Positions 16,867 through 26,027 of a DNA stretch of 61,479 nucleotides are shown in pieces. The DNA comes from Xanthomonas cissicola (lineage in GTDB: Bacteria > Pseudomonadota > Gammaproteobacteria > Xanthomonadales > Xanthomonadaceae): assembly GCF_008801575.1 (NCBI RefSeq), contig NZ_VZPL01000029.1, forward strand, positions 1 to 61,479, given 5' to 3'. The notes below the pieces were generated by a model. That model did no database searches. It saw only the letters and a list, made by a program, of their open reading frames with translations, and had not been told where the DNA came from. Both the position numbers and the translations under genes were made by a program. Within the stretch, counting starts at the first letter, position 1; the number at the start of each line of letters is the position of its first letter.

Positions 16867-19524
16867 ATGCGCCTGTTGCATCCCCCTTCCCGACCCCATT
16901 GCGCTGCCCTGTCTCCCCCGCCGCATCCGCATGCGCTATCGCTGGCGCTGGGGCTGGCCTTGATCGCTTGGCTTCCCTGGCAATCCACCGCTGCCGACAT
17001 GTCCGGCGGAGCCGACGCGCTGACCATGGATGCGGTGCAGGTGCGCAACCCGTTCCAGTCGCAGAACACGCGCGCCATCGCCACCAAGCAGGCGGCGCCC
17101 ACCATCGTGGATTCGGTCGCCGCCGACAGCATCGGGCAATTGCCGGACTTCAATGTGGGCGATGCGCTGCGCCGGGTCACCGGCGTGAGCACGGTGGAGT
17201 ACCAGGGCGAACCGCGCTATGTGACGGTGCGCGGCCTCAACGGCAACTACAACAGCATGCTGATCGACGGCTTTGCCTTCGCCAGCAACGACATCGGCAG
17301 CCGCCAGGCACTGATGGATGTGCTGCCGGCGAACTTCGTGGACCGCATCGATGTGGTGAAGTCGCTGCTGCCGGAAAACGACGGCGGCGCGATCGGTGGC
17401 GTGACCAATCTGGTCACCGCCACCGGCTTTGCCCGGCCCGATGGGCTGCTGACCGCCTCAGCCAAGGGCGGCGCCAATCTCATGGGGAGCCGCTATGGCG
17501 GCCGCACGCCGGTGGGCGAAGGCGAGCTGAAATGGGGCAAGCGCTTCGGGCGTGACGGCCAATTCGCGTTTCTGGGTGCGGCCAGCATCTGGCGCCGTGA
17601 GATTTCGGTGCCGCAGCAGGAAAATGGCGGCGCCCTCAATTGGTACAACGCCGATGGCACGCGCGCGCCGTCAGCCTATGGTGGCAGCGGCGCTGCGGTG
17701 CCCAGCGAACGGCGCTGGTACAATTACGACAACACCCGCGAACGGCGCGGCGTGACCGCACGCGTGGATTGGCAGCCGGACGGTCCGCTCAGCGGCCATG
17801 TGTCCGGCTACACGTTCAACCAGCACGAAGCCTCCGACCGCAATGCCCAGGTCGCCCAGGTGCAGAACAGCGCGCGCCTGACCCGCAGCGGCGCGCAAAG
17901 CGGCACGCTGGACAATCTCAACCAGCTCGTCGAGCTGGGGCAACTGCGCTGGAAGCGGGGGCTGTCCGGCATCAACGGCGAACTGCTGGCCGAGCTGCCT
18001 GGCCAGTGGCGCGGCGCGCTGCGGGCAAGCACCTCGCGCGCCACGGTGGACAACCCGCAGACCTGGGACCGCTTCCAGCAAAACCGCCTGGCTTACGGCT
18101 TCGATTGGAACGGCACCCTGCCGGCATTCACGGCCCTGGACCCGGCTCTGGCGGACGACCCGACCCGCTACGCCAACCTCAACCACCAGCAGGAGCGCAC
18201 CACCTACGCCGAACGGGTGAGCGACCTGCAACTGGAGCTACGTCGCAACATGGACGAAGACAGCCGGGGGCTGGGGCTGGCCTTTGGCCTGCGACAGGTG
18301 CGCACGCACATGCAGACCGCGTTCCAGCGCACGACCTGGAGCGGGTTGCCTTATTCGCTGGCCGATGTGCTGGACGATCCCACCTGCGCCCTGGGTTGCA
18401 ACGCGCCCATGTTGACCATCGACCCGGACCTGGCCGACGCGCGCTGGGATGCGGCGTCCGGCCAGGCGCGCGGCGTGGCGGACATCACCGCGCAGAACAG
18501 CGGTACCTACACCGTGGATGAGCAGGTGCGCGCCGGCTTCGCACAAGCACAGTGGCGCGGCGAGCGCTGGCGCTTGGCCGGCGGCGTGCGCCTGGAGCAG
18601 ACCCGCTTTGGCAGCAGCGGCCAGCAATTGAGCGGCACCGTCTGGGCGCCTGTCAGTGCGCAACGCACCTACCGCAACTGGTTGCCATCGCTGGCCGGCC
18701 AGGTGCAGACCAGTGCCAACGGCACGTTACGCTTCGGCGCCTCGCGCTCGATCGGGCGACCGCGCCTGGACCAGATGGCCTTGAACGGCGGCGTGCTCGC
18801 GCTGGGCAGCAACCCGCCCACGCTCAACCAGGGCAACCCGGACCTGCAGCCGCGTCGCTCGCAGAATCTGGACCTTGGCCACGACTGGACGTTCGACGAC
18901 CGCGGCAGCCTGCTGTCGATCGCGCTGTTCCACAAGACCATCGACAACGAGATTTTCCGTTACGGCCAGCTGCAGAACATCGACGGCGAGCAGGTGCTGG
19001 TGACCCAACCGCGCAATACCGACCGGCCGGTCCGCATGCGCGGCGCCGAACTCGGCGCGATCAAGGAACTGGGCCCATGGCTGCCCGCGCTGGCCGGGCT
19101 GTCGGTCGGTGCCAATGTCACCTTCCTGGACGTGGACTACCCGGTGGTGCTCGGCGATGGCAGCCGCACCACCTTGTCGGTGCTGCCGCAGCAGCCCAAG
19201 CAGCTGTGGAATCTGACCCTCAATTACGCCCGTGGGCCGCTGCGCGGCACCCTGGCCTGGAGCCGGACCGGCGAGCTGTGGGACGACCGCTACCCCAACT
19301 ACAGCAACCAGCAGGAGTTTTATCGCAACCGCTACCAACAGCCGCTGGACCGTCTCGACCTGAAACTGGCCTGGGACGTCTCGCCGGCAGTGGCAGTGAG
19401 CCTGGATGTGCTCAACCTGACCGGCCAGGGTTACGAATACCGCATCGGCCGCCACCAGGAATACGTGCAATCGGCCTGGAAAATGGCACCCACCGTGATG
19501 CTCGGCGTCAACGTCAAACTCTGA
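16867..19524 (+). CDS. TonB-dependent receptor (outer membrane)
   Basis: An 885-residue outer-membrane transporter. A signal peptide with hydrophobic core A-L-S-L-A-L-G-L-A-L-I-A-W-L is followed by a TonB-box-like stretch (L-T-M-D-A-V-Q-V). The plug domain contains L-P-D-F-N-V-G-D-A-L-R-R-V-T-G-V and V-T-V-R-G-L-N-G-N-Y-N-S-M-L-I-D-G, and the remainder is a beta-barrel ending in G-V-N-V-K-L. The plug pattern is that of the TonB receptors expanded in Xanthomonas and Caulobacter, many of which import plant oligosaccharides. Control by the adjacent ROK repressor supports a carbohydrate-type substrate, which is inference. Confidence 0.92.
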   Translation: MRLLHPPSRPHCAALSPPPHPHALSLALGLALIAWLPWQSTAADMSGGADALTMDAVQVRNPFQSQNTRAIATKQAAPTIVDSVAADSIGQLPDFNVGDALRRVTGVSTVEYQGEPRYVTVRGLNGNYNSMLIDGFAFASNDIGSRQALMDVLPANFVDRIDVVKSLLPENDGGAIGGVTNLVTATGFARPDGLLTASAKGGANLMGSRYGGRTPVGEGELKWGKRFGRDGQFAFLGAASIWRREISVPQQENGGALNWYNADGTRAPSAYGGSGAAVPSERRWYNYDNTRERRGVTARVDWQPDGPLSGHVSGYTFNQHEASDRNAQVAQVQNSARLTRSGAQSGTLDNLNQLVELGQLRWKRGLSGINGELLAELPGQWRGALRASTSRATVDNPQTWDRFQQNRLAYGFDWNGTLPAFTALDPALADDPTRYANLNHQQERTTYAERVSDLQLELRRNMDEDSRGLGLAFGLRQVRTHMQTAFQRTTWSGLPYSLADVLDDPTCALGCNAPMLTIDPDLADARWDAASGQARGVADITAQNSGTYTVDEQVRAGFAQAQWRGERWRLAGGVRLEQTRFGSSGQQLSGTVWAPVSAQRTYRNWLPSLAGQVQTSANGTLRFGASRSIGRPRLDQMALNGGVLALGSNPPTLNQGNPDLQPRRSQNLDLGHDWTFDDRGSLLSIALFHKTIDNEIFRYGQLQNIDGEQVLVTQPRNTDRPVRMRGAELGAIKELGPWLPALAGLSVGANVTFLDVDYPVVLGDGSRTTLSVLPQQPKQLWNLTLNYARGPLRGTLAWSRTGELWDDRYPNYSNQQEFYRNRYQQPLDRLDLKLAWDVSPAVAVSLDVLNLTGQGYEYRIGRHQEYVQSAWKMAPTVMLGVNVKL

Positions 19525-19534
19525 GGGTCTTCCC

Positions 19535-20320
19535 ATGTCGTCGTTTCTGGACACACGCATCAGCCGCCGTCACCTGATGGCTGCCACCGGCGCCTCGCTG
19601 CTGACCACCGGTCTGCCCACACGGGCCATGACGCCGCCGCCCTCGGATGTGGGCCGCAAGTTTCTGCGCTCGCGACGGCCGATGCCGTTTGCCGGCAATA
19701 CCTTTGTGGGTCACCTGGAACAACAGGGCGATGGCTACGACAGCTTCGACCGCGTGCTGAATATCTACCGCCAATTCCCCGAGCAGCGCTTTGCCCACAA
19801 GTTCGCCGTGCTGCCGCCGAGCAGCTACCACGTGACCTTGTTGGGCGGGGTCAATGAGATCGACCGTGCGCGTGGGCCCTGGCCGAGCGATCTGCCGCGC
19901 GACCATGCCTTGGCGGATATCAACGTGGCCTATCTGGCGCGGCTGAAGGAGCGCGCCGCGCCGCCGTTGGGCGCTTGCCGCTTCCTGGTCAACCCGACGG
20001 CAGTCAGGACCGGCAATAACGACAATCTGCTGATTCCGTTGAAGCCGGCCGACACGCAAACCGCGCAGCGCCTGGAAGCTGCGCGCCAAGCGCTGATGCA
20101 ACTGACACGCTTGCAGCGCCCCGACTACACCAACTTCCAGTTTCATATTTCGCTGGCTTACCTGTGCGACACGCTGGATGCGGCAGAGCAGACGGCGTAT
20201 CGCACTGCGGTGCGCGGCTGGCTCACACAGCTGGCAGCCGCGGGACCGATCACGGTGCCACGCTTTCATTTTTGTACGTTCAACGACATGGACGCGTTTC
20301 GCACGGTGCTAGAGGTCTGA
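19535..20320 (+). CDS. DUF1868-type 2H-phosphoesterase-like protein with twin-arginine signal
   Basis: A 261-residue protein located 10 bases after the receptor gene, so probably in the same operon. The N-terminus (I-S-R-R-H-L-M-A-A-T-G-A-S-L-L) has the S-R-R-x-L-x pattern of a Tat export signal. Two H-x-[ST] motifs, H99-V-T101 (S-Y-H-V-T-L-L-G) and H204-I-S206 (F-Q-F-H-I-S-L-A-Y-L), match the 2H phosphoesterase fold, whose members hydrolyse cyclic phosphates. The domain corresponds to DUF1868. The link to the receptor substrate is unknown; a periplasmic phosphodiesterase acting on an imported sugar phosphate is one possibility. Confidence 0.8.
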   Translation: MSSFLDTRISRRHLMAATGASLLTTGLPTRAMTPPPSDVGRKFLRSRRPMPFAGNTFVGHLEQQGDGYDSFDRVLNIYRQFPEQRFAHKFAVLPPSSYHVTLLGGVNEIDRARGPWPSDLPRDHALADINVAYLARLKERAAPPLGACRFLVNPTAVRTGNNDNLLIPLKPADTQTAQRLEAARQALMQLTRLQRPDYTNFQFHISLAYLCDTLDAAEQTAYRTAVRGWLTQLAAAGPITVPRFHFCTFNDMDAFRTVLEV

Positions 20321-20459
20321 CGTTGCGTTGGGACGGCGACGCAGCGATGTGCGCCGGCCACTTGGTTTCGGAACTCCCCGCCGCGTACAGAGAGCTTGGT
20401 TTCCCGCCTGGTGTGGTCGGCAAAGGCCTGGCGCTGCGCTGGTCTTGCGCCTCGCCCGA

Positions 20460-21590
20460 TTACCGGTGCGCTTGCGTCACCGCCGTGCTCATCTGCCACG
20501 CGGCAAACTCCTGCTCGAACTCGGCCAGCGTCAGCAGCCCCATGCAGGCATGCGCACCGATCGGCAACCGATGCCCGGCAGCGAGTTTGCGTATCAGCAA
20601 AACAGCGGCGAAACACGGAATTTCCGGGCCGTGCAGCATCGCGGCGGTGAGGTCCCAGCGCAGCACCAGCGGGCGGCTTGTCCCGTCTCTACCATCGCAG
20701 GTGCCGCGCAGCTCCACCCGCATGCCGCCCAGGTCGGTACCGAAGCGGTCGAACCAGCGTCCGGCGTTGGCAAACACATCGGCCAGGCGCTGCATCGGTA
20801 GCGGCACGCCGCGTCGACGTAGCCAGGCGACGCCAGCAAGGCAGCGCTGCAGGAACGGCACTTCCAGCGCCGCACGAAATTGCACGGTCTGCACGCCGGG
20901 ATAGCGCTGCGGCAACAGGTCGTGATCGGGCACATCGCACGGCGAGGCCAGGCGTGGGGCGAGCTGCGCGAACTGCACGCGCGTGGGGCGCGCCCAACCC
21001 ACCACCTGCTGCCAGCGGCCGGCCTGCCACCAGTTGAAAGGCGTGCCGCAGTACGACAGCACCGCACGCACGGTGGCCAGACCCAACGGCGTGCCCTGTG
21101 CGGGCGCGATGACGATGCCGATCTCGTGCAATGCCGAAAAGCGCGGCAACAGCGCATCGATCACCGCGCTGGACAACGCCGGCAAGGTACTGGCACCGCT
21201 GATCGCCACGCGCTGGGCCTGGCGCGCGGCGGGGTCCATCGCCGCGGCGAAATCGCGGACGAAGGCGCGGCCATCGGCCAGATCGATGTAGTGCATGCCG
21301 GCCTGCAGGCAGCAGCGGGCCACCGCGTACTGCTGTCCCTGGAACGGCCCGGCGGTATGCACCACCGCATCGGCCCCGGTGGCCGCCAGCTGCGCGGAAA
21401 AGTCGCTTGCATCGATGTCCAGGCGGCAGGTGGAGATGCGGCCGGGTGCGACACCCGGCCAGGTGGTCGCTGCATCGCCCGGACGCCGGCCCGCGGCAAT
21501 GACGTGGATCTGCGCGGTTGCCGCCAACGCACGCACGATGCGTGCACCGAAGTGGCCGAAGCCGCCCAATACCACTACCCGATACGTCAT
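20460..21590 (-). CDS. Saccharopine-dehydrogenase-like NAD(P)-binding protein
   Basis: A 376-residue protein starting at ATG 21590, where the Rossmann strand begins (Y-R-V-V-V-L-G-G-F-G-H-F-G-A-R-I-V). H-T-A-G-P-F-Q-G-Q and C-L-Q-A-G-M-H-Y-I-D-L-A-D-G are typical of saccharopine-dehydrogenase-family oxidoreductases. The C-terminal half is not recognisable as a saccharopine reductase catalytic domain, so the true substrate is unknown. Some relatives are trans-acting enoyl reductases. The frame upstream of 21590 lacks family features. It lies downstream of the coiled-coil secreted protein gene on the same strand. Confidence 0.8.
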   Translation of the reverse strand: MTYRVVVLGGFGHFGARIVRALAATAQIHVIAAGRRPGDAATTWPGVAPGRISTCRLDIDASDFSAQLAATGADAVVHTAGPFQGQQYAVARCCLQAGMHYIDLADGRAFVRDFAAAMDPAARQAQRVAISGASTLPALSSAVIDALLPRFSALHEIGIVIAPAQGTPLGLATVRAVLSYCGTPFNWWQAGRWQQVVGWARPTRVQFAQLAPRLASPCDVPDHDLLPQRYPGVQTVQFRAALEVPFLQRCLAGVAWLRRRGVPLPMQRLADVFANAGRWFDRFGTDLGGMRVELRGTCDGRDGTSRPLVLRWDLTAAMLHGPEIPCFAAVLLIRKLAAGHRLPIGAHACMGLLTLAEFEQEFAAWQMSTAVTQAHR

Positions 21591-21673
21591 GGCCTGCTCG
21601 CCGCCTGTGTCTGTGCACAGTATCGGCGAGCGCACCACGATGCACGCACATGCACGCGACCGGCGCAGTCCGG

Positions 21674-22723
21674 CTAACCGTCGATACGCGTCGCCAGCCC
21701 GCTTCTCAGTGCTTCGCGCAATACCTTCAATGCCTGTTGCGTGGCCAGGCGGGATGCATCGGCCTGCTTGCTCGCCAACACGGCCTGTCGCTGCGCCAGT
21801 GCCTGTTGCTGCCTGGCCAACGCCTGCAGCGCATCGGGCGTTGCAGGCGGCTGCGCCGCGGTGGACGTCGTGGCAGATGCTGTGCGTGTCGAGGCCTGCA
21901 GCAGGCGCGGCTCGGCATGCGCAGACAGCTGCGCGGCGAGTGCAGCCTGCCGTTCGCTCAAGGCTTGCTGACGTGCGGCCAACCTGGCTTGAGCATCGGC
22001 CAGTTGCTGGCTGCGCAGATACGCCACAGCCAGTTGATGGAGCAAGGTCGGGTCACGCACCAGGTATTGCTTCCCATCGGCGCGAAACCACAGCACGCGT
22101 CTTCCATCGCCAGCGTAGCGGCGCGCCGTGTGCAGGTCATCGGGCGTGCCGTGCATCACTTCGCCCTCGCCATGCACCAGCACGTAGGCATCGCCTTGGC
22201 TCTGCGTGTTTACAGTGGCATGGCCGCAGGATTCATGCGTGCCGACGCGCGGCCGTGCCGGTGCAGCGGCTGCGGTGGGAGCGACCGGTGTTGCCGGAGA
22301 AATGGCAGGTGCAGCAGGTCCGGCAGGTCCTGCATTGGCCGGGGGCGCTGCTGGTGCTGCCCGGGCGGCACCGGCACCGGCAATGGCAAGCGCAGGTGCC
22401 GTGGGTGTGGTCGCGGCTATCGGAGTGGTCGCAGGCGCGCGCAGCGCAGCGACAACCGGCGCGGTTCGTGCAAAGTTCATCTCCGGTGTTACTGGCACAG
22501 GCGTTGCGATGCCACCCACACGCACGACATCGGCAATGGGTGCAGCCTGCGTCGTTGAAGGCGTAGCAAAACCAGCAAAAACCGGCGCAGCAGGTGAGGT
22601 GCGCACACCGGCAACTGCAGGCACGGCAGAGGCGTGTACGATGGCCGCGCTGCCGGCAACTGCGGCAAGGGCCACCAGCAACGCCGAACGCAGGCACAGC
22701 ACAGGGGAAGTGGTCTGGATCAT
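21674..22723 (-). CDS. Secreted Ala/Pro-rich protein with C-terminal coiled coil
   Basis: A 349-residue protein starting at ATG 22723 with a GGAG ribosome-binding site. The first ~32 residues form a signal peptide (A-L-L-V-A-L-A-A-V-A-G-S-A-A-I-V-H-A-S-A). Residues ~35-165 are low-complexity Ala/Pro/Thr. A small globular section (~165-225, with D-A-Y-V-L-V-H-G-E-G-E-V) is followed by long Q/A/L-rich helices (L-A-A-R-Q-Q-A-L-S-E-R-Q-A-A-L-A-A-Q-L) predicted to be coiled coil. It is downstream of the BlaR1/BlaI pair but separated by about 670 bases, so co-regulation is uncertain. No known family beyond this architecture. Confidence 0.7.
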   Translation of the reverse strand: MIQTTSPVLCLRSALLVALAAVAGSAAIVHASAVPAVAGVRTSPAAPVFAGFATPSTTQAAPIADVVRVGGIATPVPVTPEMNFARTAPVVAALRAPATTPIAATTPTAPALAIAGAGAARAAPAAPPANAGPAGPAAPAISPATPVAPTAAAAPARPRVGTHESCGHATVNTQSQGDAYVLVHGEGEVMHGTPDDLHTARRYAGDGRRVLWFRADGKQYLVRDPTLLHQLAVAYLRSQQLADAQARLAARQQALSERQAALAAQLSAHAEPRLLQASTRTASATTSTAAQPPATPDALQALARQQQALAQRQAVLASKQADASRLATQQALKVLREALRSGLATRIDG

Positions 22724-23397
22724 GAGATCTCCACGAAAGGCACAGTGAGTTGAGTGCGCCTGCGCAGGGCACGCAGGCGGATGGAAACAGCGATCACGCG
22801 GCCACGGCGTTGCTGACGCTGCAGGCGTCGTGACGCAGGAGTGCAGGGCTGTGGCGGGCCCGTGGTGTTGCAAGTGCTGCCTTTACCGAAGCGATGCCAG
22901 CGCATTGCGCAGGCACGTGCCTGGCGTCAAGACCTGGGCTAAAAGCAGCAAAAAGTGACTTCACTCAACGCCCGGTGAGTGCGGCCGGTACGCTGAATCG
23001 GCATGTACTGCGCGTGCACTGCGATTCCGATCGCGCCGTCCACGCCCACCTGACGACTGCTCGCTGCGTTATGTTCTCCGCTCTTGCTGCGGCGGCGTGT
23101 CTGCCGGCCGTGCACGGCCGGATGCGGAGTGACGCTGCATGCCATGCCGTGCTGCTCCGTGGCCAACGGAACCCATCGCCGCGGTCACCTGCGGTCTACC
23201 GCGACCCACGCTGGTTCTCGCGATTGGATCGCTGCAACAGCCGACAAGCCGGTGCGAACAGCTGTCGGCTATGGCGGGCAGCTGGCGCAATTTGCACGCC
23301 AAGAAGCAGTGCGTCCCCGAACCTGTGCGTGGTGCATGCTCACTCCTCGTACCACCACGCCCGCCTGACGTGAGCGCAGGCGTTTCGTCAATGGTGT
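22724..23397. other. Intergenic region, no gene recognised
   Basis: About 670 bases between the metallopeptidase gene and the coiled-coil protein gene hold only short frames on both strands. No RNA gene or IS end was seen; the region presumably carries the promoter of the coiled-coil gene. Confidence 0.5.
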
Positions 23398-25152
23398 CTA
23401 GTTGTTCGCGCGTTCTGCTTCTGCTTGCGCCTGGTCTGCCTCTGCTTGCGCTTTTTCGGCCTCTACCTGCGCTTGCGCTGCCTCGCGTTGCGCTTGCGCC
23501 GCTTCCCGTTGCCCACGTCTGGCCTTGGCGCGGCCCTGAAGAGCGGCCTGCTTGGCCAGTTCGACCTGGTGCCGCGACAGCGCGTCCGCTTGTCGCACCG
23601 CGGCGGCATACGCGTATTGCGCCTGACGATGCTGCTGCGCCACGTCGCGAATCTGCTGCTGGGCTTCGCGTGCTTGCTGTTGCGCCTCCTGTTTGGCCTG
23701 CGCCAGTTCCGGGCCGAGGGAGGCCAGTTGTTCGCGTGCTTCCTGCAATGCGTCCTGTGCGGCCTGCATGCGGTCTTGCTGTCGTTCAAGGTCGTGGTTG
23801 TCGGCAGCGAACGCATCGTGCACGGCGGCTTGCGCGTCACGGCTGGCATCGCGGCGGATGCGGTCCAGGTCGAGATTCCAGCCACTGTCTATGGGGTCTG
23901 CGTCCTCGTCATGCAGCGGTTCGGCGCCCAGCACATCGGCGATGACACCGTGCGTGGCAGGGGCGGCCGCTTCCGCAGGCGCAGCCGGCAGCGCCGGTGC
24001 AGGCAACGCGCGCATCGGCGCCGCGGCGTCGGCAGCCTCTGCCGTGCTGCTGACCTGTGCACGTGGCGCTGGCGGGGCAGTCACCACAACCGGCTGCATG
24101 CCGGCAGACGTCACCGGTGCCGGCACCGGCATGGCCACCAGGCGCAGCGGCAGTACACCGCAGACGGCCACCGCGGCCAAAATCATCGCCGCGGCCAGCC
24201 GCGGAAACGCGTGGGTGTCCTGCAACATCGACAGCCTGCGCTTCAAGCTGATGAACGAAGGCGAGGCGCTTGCCACACCACCGCGCGGACGCGGGGCCAC
24301 ACCCAGTTGCAGCAACAAGCGGCCGTAGTCGTGGCGGCAATGGCGGTGCCCGGCGACCACGGCGGCATCGCAGGCGGCTTCGCGGGCGGCTTCGCGGGCG
24401 ATCGCATATTCGCGCACGGCCAGATGCACCAGCGGGTGGAAGAAGAACAGGTGCTGCGCCAGCGCCGGCAGCAGGCCCCACCACAGGTCGCCACGACGCA
24501 GATGGATCAGCTCATGGGTCAGTGCCATGTCCAGATCGTCATCGGCCATGTGCGGCAACCGTGCAGCAGGTAACAGCAACACCGGGTGCCACGGGCCGAT
24601 CAACTGCGGCGAGTCGATTTGCGATGACAGCCGCAGCGCCGGCGGGCGCAACAAGCCATGCGCCTCAGCAGCCATCTGCAACGCCTGCACCAAGGCCTGG
24701 TCATTGCAGGGCTGCGCCGCGCGCACCAATGCACGACTGCGTAGATAGGCGCGCGCCGTGCCGGCGGCCAGCACCAGCACGCCGGCCGCCCACAGCGCCA
24801 GCAATACCACAGCGAACGTGGGCCAAGAGCCGACCTGCACCGCCTGCGCGGTGGCATCGGCATGCGCGGCCGTGGATGCCGCGGCGGTGGCGTTTGCCAG
24901 TGGCGCCAGGCTGTCGGCCGAGCCCAGCGCACTCGTCACGCTGTGCGCCGGCAGCACCGGCAGTTGGACCGGGTTGCTCCACACCAGGCCCACCATCGCC
25001 TGCACGCCCACCAGCCACCACAACCAGGTCTGCGTGGCTGCCGGAAGGCGGCGCACGCCGCGGCACAGCGCCCACACCACCAGCACCAGCACCGCGGTCT
25101 GCACGCTGGTGGCGCCAAGCTTCCATAACACCGCTTCGATCAGGGGCGACAT
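23398..25152 (-). CDS. BlaR1/MecR1-type M56 metallopeptidase sensor
   Basis: A 584-residue membrane protein. Four hydrophobic helices flank a cytoplasmic zinc-peptidase core with H-E-L-I-H (HExxH) in A-L-T-H-E-L-I-H-L-R-R-G-D. In the family, signal sensing activates this peptidase, which leads to cleavage of the BlaI repressor. The usual C-terminal penicillin-binding sensor domain is absent; instead there is a Pro/Ala region and a long heptad-rich coiled coil ending A-E-A-E-R-A-N-N. Near residue 260 the normally single R-E-A-A motif is doubled (A-R-E-A-A-R-E-A-A-C). It begins 3 bases after the BlaI gene, so the two are an operon; the inducing signal is unlikely to be a beta-lactam bound by this protein. 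Confidence 0.85.
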   Translation of the reverse strand: MSPLIEAVLWKLGATSVQTAVLVLVVWALCRGVRRLPAATQTWLWWLVGVQAMVGLVWSNPVQLPVLPAHSVTSALGSADSLAPLANATAAASTAAHADATAQAVQVGSWPTFAVVLLALWAAGVLVLAAGTARAYLRSRALVRAAQPCNDQALVQALQMAAEAHGLLRPPALRLSSQIDSPQLIGPWHPVLLLPAARLPHMADDDLDMALTHELIHLRRGDLWWGLLPALAQHLFFFHPLVHLAVREYAIAREAAREAACDAAVVAGHRHCRHDYGRLLLQLGVAPRPRGGVASASPSFISLKRRLSMLQDTHAFPRLAAAMILAAVAVCGVLPLRLVAMPVPAPVTSAGMQPVVVTAPPAPRAQVSSTAEAADAAAPMRALPAPALPAAPAEAAAPATHGVIADVLGAEPLHDEDADPIDSGWNLDLDRIRRDASRDAQAAVHDAFAADNHDLERQQDRMQAAQDALQEAREQLASLGPELAQAKQEAQQQAREAQQQIRDVAQQHRQAQYAYAAAVRQADALSRHQVELAKQAALQGRAKARRGQREAAQAQREAAQAQVEAEKAQAEADQAQAEAERANN

Positions 25153-25155
25153 GAC

Positions 25156-25542
25156 TCAATCCTCCTTGCGCTGCGACTGCAGCTTGGCGACCAATGCTTC
25201 GAGTTCGGCCAGTTCGGTATCGCTGACTTCGGCGCGTTGCGACATCCACGCCACGAACGGCGATACCGAGCCCTGCAGGGTCTTCTCGACGAACTGCCCC
25301 ACCGCCCCGCGCACCACGTCGTCCTGGCCGGCGGTGGCGCTGTAGCGGTATACACCGTCGACTTGCTTGCGGCGCAGGAAACCTTTGGCCCGCAGCCGCT
25401 CCATCATGGTCAGCACGGTGGAGCGCGCGAGTCCGCGCGGCTCACCGAACGCGGCCGCCACTTCGCCCACGCTGGCATGCCGCTGTTCTTCGATGTATTG
25501 CAGCAGGGCCAGCTCCTGGTCCCCGATGGTCTTGCCGCGCAT
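25156..25542 (-). CDS. BlaI/MecI-family transcriptional repressor
   Basis: A 128-residue protein starting at ATG 25542 (M-R-G-K-T-I-G-D-Q-E-L-A-L-L-Q-Y-I). It has the BlaI winged helix (S-V-G-E-V-A-A-A-F ... L-A-R-S-T-V-L-T-M-M-E-R-L-R-A-K-G-F-L-R-R) and an acidic dimerisation tail. BlaI homologues repress their operon until cleaved by the M56 partner, encoded immediately downstream. Two copies of a TACA/TGTC dyad lie just upstream and are its likely operators. The frame upstream of the chosen start is not family-like. Confidence 0.9.
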   Translation of the reverse strand: MRGKTIGDQELALLQYIEEQRHASVGEVAAAFGEPRGLARSTVLTMMERLRAKGFLRRKQVDGVYRYSATAGQDDVVRGAVGQFVEKTLQGSVSPFVAWMSQRAEVSDTELAELEALVAKLQSQRKED

Positions 25543-25554
25543 GGCGCTCTCCCT

Positions 25555-25568
25555 GACTACAGTTGTCG
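25555..25568. promoter_or_regulatory. BlaI operator copy 1
   Basis: GACTACAGTTGTCG, a near-palindrome 13 bases before the BlaI start, resembling the TACA-N2-TGTA core recognised by BlaI/MecI. The repetition of the same motif 27 bases upstream supports it as a real operator. Confidence 0.65.
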
Positions 25569-25581
25569 CCACGGTAGACGT

Positions 25582-25597
25582 GACTACAGCTGTCGTC
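25582..25597. promoter_or_regulatory. BlaI operator copy 2
   Basis: GACTACAGCTGTCGTC contains the exact palindrome ACAGCTGT flanked by GAC/GTC. It is spaced about 2.5 helical turns from copy 1, placing both dimers on nearly opposite faces or at an offset compatible with looping or RNA-polymerase blocking. Confidence 0.65.
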
Positions 25598-26027
25598 AAT
25601 AGGCCGGATGGCAGGGGTGCTGCCAAGTGCGTGCTACCGACACCCGATCGGGATGACCGGGCGGCGACAGCCTGGACACATCGCCCGCCCCTGGATGGAT
25701 GCCGCCAGGTCCACCAATCCCGTACCACCGAAGCACCGACGCCGAAGCGCCACGACCTGCAGGATTAACGGGTACTGCCAGCCAACTCATGGCGCGTGGC
25801 CAACGCTCTGCGTCTTGGACGGATTGGCCGCATGGCGCTACGGCAGCCACGCGTGGTGGGCCATCGTTGGCGACCGCGGATGTTCACAACCATGCGGACT
25901 GTGTCGGGAGCGATCGCATCTGCGTTGGGAACTGCGTGCGTGCGTCGGGCGCAGCGTCCGGCCGGCCCGGCGATGCGTTGCGTTTCAATGCCGGCCAAGC
26001 CAAGGAATCGTCGTTCGAGCGAGTGCG
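25598..26027. other. Intergenic region, no gene recognised
   Basis: The 430 bases between the BlaI operators and the 3' end of the nucleotidyltransferase gene contain only overlapping short frames. Nothing recognisable was seen. Confidence 0.5.
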
